Source of the DNA: an uncultured Ruminococcus sp.
GTDB taxonomy: Bacteria > Bacillota > Clostridia > Oscillospirales > Ruminococcaceae
DNA: 6,203 bases
Direction: 5' to 3'
Assembly (NCBI GenBank): GCA_902772615.1
Contig: CACYBC010000190.1
Coordinates: 1 to 6,203, forward strand
Of this stretch, positions 1 to 5,003 are shown one piece after another. Position 1 is the stretch's first letter. Every line of letters begins with the position of its first letter. The notes beneath the pieces were generated by a model. It was given only the letters and a program-made list of their open reading frames with translations. It was not told the DNA's origin and searched no databases. Position numbers and translations under genes: made by a program.

Positions 1-611
1 ATGTTCTCCTGCAGGTACTCGCTGACCTTCTTGCCGGAGCAGACTTCGATGAGTCCCGCCACCAGCTCGTGGCCGAATCCGTACAGCCAGTGGCTGCCGG
101 GCTCGAAGGCGACAGGGACAGCGCTCATGGCTTCTATATCCTGCCTGAGGGTGTAGTACTTGCCGTATTTCTCGCGGAGGTTCTTCCTGACTTCCGCTGC
201 GACTCTGTGTGTCTCGTCATTGCCGCCGTAGCCGATGCCCATCGCCATGTTGAACACGTGCTTTACGAGTATCGGATTCTCAAGAGGCCTGATGACGAAG
301 TTGCCGTTGGGCTGATATACGACCTTGTTGATGTTCTTCCACTCCGGGAAATACTCATAGATCGGGTCGTTGAGGAGGAACTTGCCTTCCTCGAACAGCT
401 TCATGGCAGCTGTGCAGATGATGACCTTCGTCATCGAATACTGGCGGTAGATGGTGTCGGCATCTATGGGCTTCTTTGCCTCTACATCCTCATATCCGAA
501 GTAGTTCTCATAGATCCTCTCACCGTCCTTCGTTACGATGCAGCCGCATCCGGCAGGTCCTGTCTCGACGAATCTGCTCAGAAGGGCATCCATTTCCTTT
601 TTGCCGGCCAT
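1..611 (-). CDS. Beta-lactamase-fold serine hydrolase (class C / family VIII esterase type), C-terminal part outside window
   Basis: Reading the minus strand from the ATG at 611-609 gives 203 uninterrupted codons that run off the left edge, so roughly half of a usual 380-430 residue family member is visible. The nucleophile motif S-x-x-K is present as S59-M-T-K62 in the context QYSMTKVI. The second motif is probably Y177 in the stretch E-P-G-S-H-W-L-Y-G-F-G-H, matching the family pattern FxPGxxWxYSxGxDVLG; the usual third residue of Y-x-N is not Asn. The third motif (KTG or HGG type) would lie outside the window. Family members hydrolyse esters or act as penicillin-binding-like enzymes; EstB-like esterases are closest in style. 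There is no signal peptide (the N-terminus starts MAGKKEMDALL), so a cytoplasmic enzyme is likely, which argues against a secreted beta-lactamase. The start is fixed by a good ribosome site six bases upstream. It is transcribed divergently from the carboxylesterase. Family is confident; substrate is unknown. Confidence 0.88.
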   Translation of the reverse strand, partial: MAGKKEMDALLSRFVETGPAGCGCIVTKDGERIYENYFGYEDVEAKKPIDADTIYRQYSMTKVIICTAAMKLFEEGKFLLNDPIYEYFPEWKNINKVVYQPNGNFVIRPLENPILVKHVFNMAMGIGYGGNDETHRVAAEVRKNLREKYGKYYTLRQDIEAMSAVPVAFEPGSHWLYGFGHELVAGLIEVCSGKKVSEYLQEN

Positions 612-617
612 AGTAAT

Positions 618-623
618 CTCCTT
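618..623 (-). promoter_or_regulatory. Ribosome binding site of the serine hydrolase
   Basis: On the minus strand AAGGAG is followed by a 6-base spacer and the ATG at 611. The match and spacing are near ideal and they settle the start codon of a gene whose other end is not visible. Confidence 0.8.
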
Positions 624-656
624 GTGCATTAAAATAATAGTTACCCACTATAGTTT

Positions 657-685
657 ATTGTAATTCCCTTCTTCCCTGTTTTGAA
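657..685 (-). promoter_or_regulatory. Candidate sigma-70-type promoter for the serine hydrolase
   Basis: On the minus strand a -35-like TTCAAA (685-680, 4 of 6 to TTGACA) is separated by 17 bases from a -10-like TACAAT (662-657, 5 of 6 to TATAAT). Transcription would begin near 650, giving a leader of about 40 bases. A second -10-like TATAGT lies at 652-647 but has no fitting -35 box. The call is by consensus only, in AT-rich DNA where chance matches are common. Confidence 0.45.
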
Positions 686-732
686 CACCTCTGACGGAGC
701 TGAGACCATTTTTGTGCAATATCTCTCATATT

Positions 733-744
733 ATTGTTCACAAT
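733..744. promoter_or_regulatory. Small palindrome in the divergent spacer, possible operator
   Basis: ATTGT-TC-ACAAT is a perfect 5+5 inverted repeat with a 2-base centre. A related shorter TTG-TG-CAA lies at 712-719, about two helical turns away. Both sit between the two candidate promoters, where a regulator controlling both genes could bind. No regulator gene is in the window and the arms are short, so this is only a candidate site. Confidence 0.25.
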
Positions 745-787
745 GATATATTTCCCATGGCAGATTCTTTCCTTATATCCTGTAATA

Positions 788-793
788 TATAAT
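788..793 (+). promoter_or_regulatory. Candidate -10 box for the carboxylesterase
   Basis: A perfect TATAAT lies at 788-793. No good -35 hexamer sits 16-18 bases upstream (765-770 is TTCTTT), and there is no TG extension, so an activator may be needed or the real promoter may be elsewhere. Transcription starting near 800 would give a leader of about 40 bases and would leave the upstream in-frame ATG at 804 almost leaderless, which supports the start at 840. Confidence 0.45.
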
Positions 794-826
794 CACCGTA
801 TGGATGTTATTCATCAACATATATTC

Positions 827-833
827 AAGGAGG
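827..833 (+). promoter_or_regulatory. Ribosome binding site of the carboxylesterase
   Basis: AAGGAGG is followed by a 6-base spacer before the ATG at 840. It decides the start: the longer reading from the ATG at 804 would place this site inside the coding region and has no comparable site of its own. Confidence 0.88.
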
Positions 834-839
834 AACGAA

Positions 840-2366
840 ATGCTCAGAGTAGTTACCGTTGAGAACGGTGTAGTCGAAGGCATCCCCGCAGCGGACCCGC
901 GCGTAACGGCGTTCAAAGGAATCCCCTATGCTGCTCCTGCCGTCGGCGAGAACAGATGGCGCGCTCCCCAGCCGGCGCAGAACTGGCAGGGCGTGCTCAA
1001 GGCCTATAAATTCGGCCCCATTTCCATGCAGCGCGTTCCCGGGCTTGATCCGGAGAACATCTATACCAACGAGTGGAACGTTGATCCCGAGATCCCCATG
1101 TCCGAGGATTCCCTGACGCTGAACGTCTGGACCCCGGCCAAGAAGATGGACGAGAAGCTCCCCGTATTCGTCTGGTATTTCGGCGGCGGCCTCAGAGAAG
1201 GCAACCCGGCCGAGATGGAGTTCAACGGCGAGAGGCTCGCAAGGCGCGGCATAGTCGTAGTCACAGTCAACTACAGGCTCAACGCCTTCGGATTCCTCTG
1301 CCATCCCGAGATCACGGCTGAATGCCCCGAGTTCCCCGGCAACTTCGGATATCTCGACCAGAGATACGCGACCATGTGGGTCAAGAGGAACATCGACGCT
1401 TTCGGCGGCGACCCCAACAACATCACCATCGGCGGACAGTCCGCAGGCGGCGGCAGCGTCATGGCCCAGGTAGCCTCCCCTCTGAACAAAGGACTCTTCC
1501 AGAAGGCCATCGTTGACAGCGGCATGGAACAGGTGCCGTATCCCCCCGGAATGTTCGGCTCCGCCCTCACTCTCGAAGAGGCTGAGAATGGCGGTATACA
1601 GTTCTTTGAGGAGCTAGGCGTAAAGACCCTCGCAGAGGCGAGAGCTCTTCCCGCGGAGTTCGTCAGGGACAAGATGGCCGAGTCCAAGGTGAGGTTCGGA
1701 GTGGTGGTGGACAACAACTTCTATGTCGGCTCCACCAATGACAGATATTTCCGCGGCGAATGCGACATCCTTCCGATGATGTTCGGTCACACCTCCGACG
1801 AGTTCCCGGCAGCCCCCAGAGTCAACTCCATCGAGGAGCTCAGGGAGTACGCCGTTAAGACCTTCGGAGAGGAAGACGCGAAGGAATACATGTCCATCGT
1901 CACCTCCAAGACCGGCTCTCTCAGAGAGACGCTGCACAACGCGGCGGTACAGCATCTGGAGTTCTCCTGCAGGCTCATCAGCAAGATGAAGGCCGCGACA
2001 GGAAACACCGTGCCCTACTGGTACTGGTTGTTCGATCCCGAGATCCCCGGCTGGGACGATCCCGGCACCTTCCATTCCAGCGACCTGTGGTTCTTCTTTG
2101 AGAGCCTCGCCAACTGCTGGAGGCCTTTCGAAGGCAAGCACTATGACCTCGCGAGGATCATGTGCAGCTGCTGGGCGAACTTCGTGAAGAACGGTGACCC
2201 GAACGGCCTGGATGCGAACGGCAAGCCCATCCCGAAGTGGGATCCCTACACCGAGGAGAACCCCGTCAGGATGGTCTTCGGCGACACGGCTTACACTGAG
2301 AATGCCGGTCCGAGACCCGTCGTAGACTTCCTGCTGCGCAACAGAATGAAGAACTACAAGTTCTAA
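840..2366 (+). CDS. Type-B carboxylesterase (para-nitrobenzyl esterase / cholinesterase-like family)
   Basis: This 508-residue alpha/beta hydrolase has the normal length for the family and appears complete. It cleaves carboxylic esters. The order of family motifs is intact: the N-terminal F-K-G-I-P-Y-A block, E-D-S-L-T-L-N-V-W-T-P around residues 89-99, the oxyanion loop F114-G115-G116-G117, V-N-Y-R-L-N-A-F-G-F-L, the nucleophile elbow G-Q-S201-A-G-G, the acidic residue E321 in H-T-S-D-E, and the catalytic histidine H412 in F-H-S-S-D-L. The block usually written EDCLTLN has Ser (S91) where Cys, half of a disulphide in secreted relatives, is common. That and the lack of a signal peptide point to a cytoplasmic enzyme. 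The loop carries Phe where bacterial members often have HGGG, but aromatic residues at this place also occur in cholinesterase relatives, so activity should be retained. Codon use is strongly C/G-ending (ATC, AAC, AAG, GGC), suggesting good expression. The gene stands alone, divergent from the serine hydrolase and ended by its own terminator. Natural substrate is unknown. Confidence 0.95.
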   Translation: MLRVVTVENGVVEGIPAADPRVTAFKGIPYAAPAVGENRWRAPQPAQNWQGVLKAYKFGPISMQRVPGLDPENIYTNEWNVDPEIPMSEDSLTLNVWTPAKKMDEKLPVFVWYFGGGLREGNPAEMEFNGERLARRGIVVVTVNYRLNAFGFLCHPEITAECPEFPGNFGYLDQRYATMWVKRNIDAFGGDPNNITIGGQSAGGGSVMAQVASPLNKGLFQKAIVDSGMEQVPYPPGMFGSALTLEEAENGGIQFFEELGVKTLAEARALPAEFVRDKMAESKVRFGVVVDNNFYVGSTNDRYFRGECDILPMMFGHTSDEFPAAPRVNSIEELREYAVKTFGEEDAKEYMSIVTSKTGSLRETLHNAAVQHLEFSCRLISKMKAATGNTVPYWYWLFDPEIPGWDDPGTFHSSDLWFFFESLANCWRPFEGKHYDLARIMCSCWANFVKNGDPNGLDANGKPIPKWDPYTEENPVRMVFGDTAYTENAGPRPVVDFLLRNRMKNYKF

Positions 2367-2395
2367 TCCCGGACTCCTTCACAAACGGATACACT

Positions 2396-2428
2396 AAGCC
2401 CCTGTCCTGTCCGGACAGGGGCTTTTTT
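2396..2428 (+). terminator. Intrinsic terminator of the carboxylesterase
   Basis: A perfect 12-base-pair stem (2396-2407 with 2413-2424) encloses a 5-base loop and runs into six T residues (2423-2428). It begins 29 bases after the esterase stop. The hairpin also lies directly beyond the stop of the converging acetyltransferase gene, but in that direction it is followed by TTAGTG rather than a T run, so it should stop the minus-strand operon less well. Confidence 0.93.
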
Positions 2429-2926
2429 CTATCTCGTGCGCTGATACGCCATCCTGGGCGTGGTATCGGGCTCATATATGGTCCCGCAGTATCTGAAGCC
2501 GTATTTGAAGAGCTGATGCTGCATCACGCGGTTCTCTCTGTGGGTGTCTATCCTGATATTGCCGCTGAGCTTCTCACAGTATTCCAGGCAGGCCTTCAGT
2601 ATACCGCCCTTTCCCGATGAAGCCACTCTGTGGATCGTGATGTACGGATCATCGTTGAGCCATTCACCGTCGTAGATCCTGGCGTATGTCGGATCAGGCT
2701 CGTCCATCACTGCAAAGCATCCTTCCACGCTGCCGTCGGTCTCAACGACCCTTCCGGTACCTCTCTCGATGTCCCGTTCGATGACGGCCCGGGGGGGATT
2801 GGTATCTCCCCACTGTCTGGGATTCCCGGAATCCTTCATGAACTGACGCGCAATGGCGTATATCTCGAGTATCCTGTCCAGATCCTCCGGACGCGATCTC
2901 CTTACCGTGTATTCCCTATTCTGCAT
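2429..2926 (-). CDS. GNAT-family N-acetyltransferase
   Basis: A 165-residue single-domain acetyl-CoA-dependent acyltransferase of normal length. The N-terminal V-R-R-S-R-P-E-D-L-D-R-I strand-helix (residues 8-19), the R-I-Y-D-G-E-W-L-N block (83-91), the H-R-V-A-S-S-G-K-G-G cofactor loop region (99-108) and the C-terminal I-D-T-H-R-E-N (126-132) followed by M-Q-H-Q-L-F-K-Y-G-F are typical of a common clostridial GNAT subgroup. Acceptor substrate cannot be told from sequence. The ATG at 2926 is chosen because GGAAGAG lies 4 bases upstream and because homology-like sequence begins there; the ATG at 2962 would add 12 residues of unlikely sequence and a longer overlap. The gene overlaps the end of the PHP gene by 11 bases, implying translational coupling, and is last in the operon. 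Its TAG stop starts at the base next to the terminator's T run. A run of seven C residues in the coding strand (2797-2791) lies within the family-like T-N-P-P-R segment, with the frame intact on both sides. Confidence 0.9.
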   Translation of the reverse strand: MQNREYTVRRSRPEDLDRILEIYAIARQFMKDSGNPRQWGDTNPPRAVIERDIERGTGRVVETDGSVEGCFAVMDEPDPTYARIYDGEWLNDDPYITIHRVASSGKGGILKACLEYCEKLSGNIRIDTHRENRVMQHQLFKYGFRYCGTIYEPDTTPRMAYQRTR

Positions 2927-3605
2927 CGTTCTCTTCCAGGAAAAGCTCCATATCATCAGCAAGGACGTGTCTTATGAAATCCGCTTCGTCCTTTATCGGT
3001 TCGGAAGATATCATCCCAGCCAGCCGTTTTGCCGCACCTGCGATGTGGTTATCCGATCCCGCGGTCTTGTGAAAGCCGTAGGAATCCGCAAAGTAGTTTC
3101 CGAGATCATTGCACTGGTCGGTCCTCTCGGCGTTTATGGTCTCTATGCCGTGCACGCAGTGCGGATAGAGCCTGATGTGGTCTATGTAGTGCGCCTCCCT
3201 GAAAGGATGTGCCTGTATGACCAGAGCTCCTTCCTCCATCATGAAGCGCAGTTCCGATGTCTTGTCCATATCCATGATCTCCGGGTGGGCGAGATACCAC
3301 TGCTTGTCCAGCCCGTAGATGAGGAAATCAGTTCCTCTGTAGCTGAGCTCCACTCCGAGGAATATCTTCAGTCCAAGCTCCTCACCGATCTTCAGAGCCT
3401 CCTCATAATCCGAGAAATAGAACTCGATCTTCTTCTCATAGGGTTCCGAATAGTCGATGTTGATGTTTCCGTCCAGGAAATGGTTAGTGATAAAGATACC
3501 GTCATAGCCTTTCCTCTTGTAAAACTCAACAGTCTGTCTCACCGTTGCCCTCGCGCACCTGCTGACTGGCGAGGTGTGCACGTGCGTGTCGTATCTGTAC
3601 TGCAT
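2916..3605 (-). CDS. PHP-domain metal-dependent phosphoesterase
   Basis: This 229-residue protein is a stand-alone PHP (polymerase and histidinol phosphatase) domain, a distorted TIM barrel that holds two or three metal ions and hydrolyses phosphate esters. The ligand series is intact: H8-x-H10 in D-T-H-V-H-T-S, H42 in I-T-N-H, E86 in G-V-E-L, H133 in Q-A-H-P-F, H152 and E155 near H-G-I-E, and D185 with H187 in G-S-D-N-H. The S-R-C (15-17) after the HxH motif resembles a clostridial PHP subgroup. It could be a histidinol-phosphatase-like, nucleotide or oligonucleotide phosphatase; nothing in the sequence or neighbours (no histidine genes) decides this, so no gene name is given. Its ATG is only 3 bases after the TGA of the preceding gene, with AAGGA 11 bases upstream inside that gene. 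Its end overlaps the acetyltransferase start. No signal peptide or membrane segment is visible. Confidence 0.9.
   Translation of the reverse strand: MQYRYDTHVHTSPVSRCARATVRQTVEFYKRKGYDGIFITNHFLDGNINIDYSEPYEKKIEFYFSDYEEALKIGEELGLKIFLGVELSYRGTDFLIYGLDKQWYLAHPEIMDMDKTSELRFMMEEGALVIQAHPFREAHYIDHIRLYPHCVHGIETINAERTDQCNDLGNYFADSYGFHKTAGSDNHIAGAAKRLAGMISSEPIKDEADFIRHVLADDMELFLEENDAE
2931..2937 (-). promoter_or_regulatory. Ribosome binding site of the acetyltransferase, inside the PHP gene
   Basis: On the minus strand GGAAGAG is followed by AACG and then the ATG at 2926. The match is moderate, but it lies within the last codons of the upstream gene, as expected for a coupled start, and favours 2926 over the ATG at 2962. 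Confidence 0.5.
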
Positions 3606-3608
3606 GGT

Positions 3609-4988
3609 TCAGAACATCCTTCTTTCTGCAAGTGATACCGGATCGTCGTCCAGTTTTCCGCTCTCATAGCGGTTCCAGGCCTTGTCTATCTTCCTGAACA
3701 GAGCATTCCTGTACGTGTCGTCATACTTCATGAAGAGGTACGCCTCGTTCTTGTACTCGGCGGATTCATATGCCTCTTTGCCCAGTATCTCCAGGGCCGT
3801 CCTGTCCACGTCCGCAGCGAATCCGTCTTTCCCGAAGAGATAGTAACGTCGGGTGAAATCCCTGCCTTTATCATTGAAGGTCAGCGGACCGAGCGCCCCT
3901 CCGTTGGCGACATGATTGCGCAGATATTCCCTCAGGTCAATGTCGTCGCCCTTGATCACATACTCGATGTCGGGGTAGTCCCTCATGAAGCTCCTGCTGA
4001 GCAGGTGATGTCTGTAGCACCATTCGAGATAAATGGCTATGTGGCTGTAGCAGCTGAGCTCATCGGTGTTCAGATGTTTTCTTCTGACCTTTCCGTAGTG
4101 GTATTCGCCCCAGTCGATGAATCTGCCATAACTCATCATATGGGAGTGATCTCCCGACCATAGGTCAATCCCGAATCGGTGCTTCATGTCGTCGAAATGA
4201 TATTCGGACGGAGAGATTATGATGCTCGCTCCGTCGTATCTTTCGGCTTTGTCCCTGAATTCCCTCATGAATTCGTCGTACTTGAAGAACGTCACGCCCG
4301 GCACATCCACATAGTATTCGCACCTTCTCGGCATGTTGCTGCCGAGATACGGCACCGGATAAAGAGGAAGTATGGTCTTCTCCGTGCGGGAAGCTTCGTA
4401 CACGCAGATGTTGCGGTAGCCCCCTATATATGACCAGTGGGTACCGTATACCGCCTTTGTCCGCTGGGCTCTGCTTATGGTAAGCGCGTAGTTGTCGATA
4501 TCGTTATCGATCTTCTGAGCCTGCGGAAGGCCTATGACATAAGGGTTAAGGGAGCCGATTATTATGAGCCCCGTGACCTTCTTCTCCTCCAGCTGACCGG
4601 TGAGTATCTTGAGTATCTCGGTGCTTATCTCGGTGAAGTAATCCTTGAGATCGTTTATCTCTTCGGTGCTTATCTCATTCGCCTCTATGTAGAACGTGCC
4701 GGTCTCACCCAGTCTGCACACGTCCCCTATCAGGTCAAAGAACAGCCCGATATCGTAGGAGCCAGCCGGGAAATTGAGCCTGATCTCGGCCGTATCCTCA
4801 TCCTGCCTGAGATCGATGGCCATGCCAGGAAAAAGCCTGTCATAGAGAACGGTACGCTCTCCGACAGCGCCTTTTATCAGGACCCTGTCCTTATCGAACG
4901 TACCGTAAGAAAGTCCGCGGGACAAAGTCAGCGCAGAGATGTCTATGATCCCCTTTTTCTCTTTATGTATGAATGACTCTATCCACAT
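3609..4988 (-). CDS. Protein of unknown function, two-part, C-terminal part DUF7832-like
   Basis: I do not recognise the whole 459-residue protein. Residues 1-110 look beta-rich and hydrophilic. Residues 104-137 form a charged helical stretch containing E-I-S-T twice, 15 residues apart. Residues 138-153 are a short hydrophobic strand (GLIIIGSLNP), too polar around it for a membrane anchor. Residues 154-270 are an aromatic, Tyr- and Arg-rich part. A second module begins near W278-S-G-D-H-S-H and runs to the end: W293-G-E-Y-H-Y-G, I317-A-I-Y-L-E-W-C, F371-N-D-K-G-R-D-F-T-R-R-Y-Y and a final K-I-D-K-A-W-N-R-Y. From memory this order resembles the small domain listed as DUF7832 (W-H-Y-G-G, then H-I-G-x-F-L-A-W, then E-G-x-x-F-A-x-x-Y-Y), which often stands alone; that link is an inference. 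No signal peptide is visible, so it is probably cytoplasmic. The ATG at 4988 lies 15 bases after the TPR gene stop, in the same frame, with no clear ribosome site. It is followed 3 bases later by the PHP gene. Confidence 0.85.
   Translation of the reverse strand: MWIESFIHKEKKGIIDISALTLSRGLSYGTFDKDRVLIKGAVGERTVLYDRLFPGMAIDLRQDEDTAEIRLNFPAGSYDIGLFFDLIGDVCRLGETGTFYIEANEISTEEINDLKDYFTEISTEILKILTGQLEEKKVTGLIIIGSLNPYVIGLPQAQKIDNDIDNYALTISRAQRTKAVYGTHWSYIGGYRNICVYEASRTEKTILPLYPVPYLGSNMPRRCEYYVDVPGVTFFKYDEFMREFRDKAERYDGASIIISPSEYHFDDMKHRFGIDLWSGDHSHMMSYGRFIDWGEYHYGKVRRKHLNTDELSCYSHIAIYLEWCYRHHLLSRSFMRDYPDIEYVIKGDDIDLREYLRNHVANGGALGPLTFNDKGRDFTRRYYLFGKDGFAADVDRTALEILGKEAYESAEYKNEAYLFMKYDDTYRNALFRKIDKAWNRYESGKLDDDPVSLAERRMF
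3617..3621 (-). promoter_or_regulatory. Probable ribosome binding site of the PHP gene
   Basis: AAGGA on the minus strand, within the last codons of the 459-residue gene, lies 11 bases before the PHP ATG. The spacing is longer than ideal, so re-initiation after the TGA at 3611-3609 probably contributes. Confidence 0.4.
4618..4676 (-). repeat. In-frame 14-base direct repeat within the unknown gene
   Basis: The 14-base word TCGGTGCTTATCTC (plus strand) occurs at 4618-4631 and 4663-4676, exactly 45 bases (15 codons) apart. It encodes E-I-S-T at residues 105-108 and 120-123 inside the charged helical stretch. This could be a small internal duplication or chance combined with codon bias. Confidence 0.55.
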
Positions 4989-5003
4989 ATCGTATCTTTG
5001 TGT

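Noticed and set aside
69..632. Plus-strand open frame of 187 codons at the left end
   Set aside because: It lies opposite the serine hydrolase, which has clear S-x-x-K and FEPGSHW-Y motifs on the minus strand. The plus-strand protein shows no family motif and is a codon-bias shadow.
804..839. Twelve-codon N-terminal extension of the carboxylesterase from the ATG at 804
   Set aside because: The AAGGAGG at 827-833 sits inside it and is ideally spaced for the ATG at 840; the added residues do not resemble the family N-terminus or a signal peptide.
612..839. A small gene, riboswitch or small RNA in the divergent spacer
   Set aside because: No open frame with a ribosome site, no long stem and no known aptamer pattern is visible; the AT-rich content is explained by two promoters.
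2927..2962. Twelve-codon N-terminal extension of the acetyltransferase
   Set aside because: It would deepen the overlap with the PHP gene to 47 bases and add atypical residues before the family-like start, while 2926 has a usable ribosome site.
2853..3635. Plus-strand open frame of 260 codons
   Set aside because: It is antisense to the PHP gene, whose full metal-ligand set is on the minus strand. The plus reading has no recognisable domain or good ribosome site.
4437..4976. Plus-strand open frame of 179 codons
   Set aside because: It is antisense to the 459-residue gene, which fits the operon spacing on the minus strand; the plus frame has no support.
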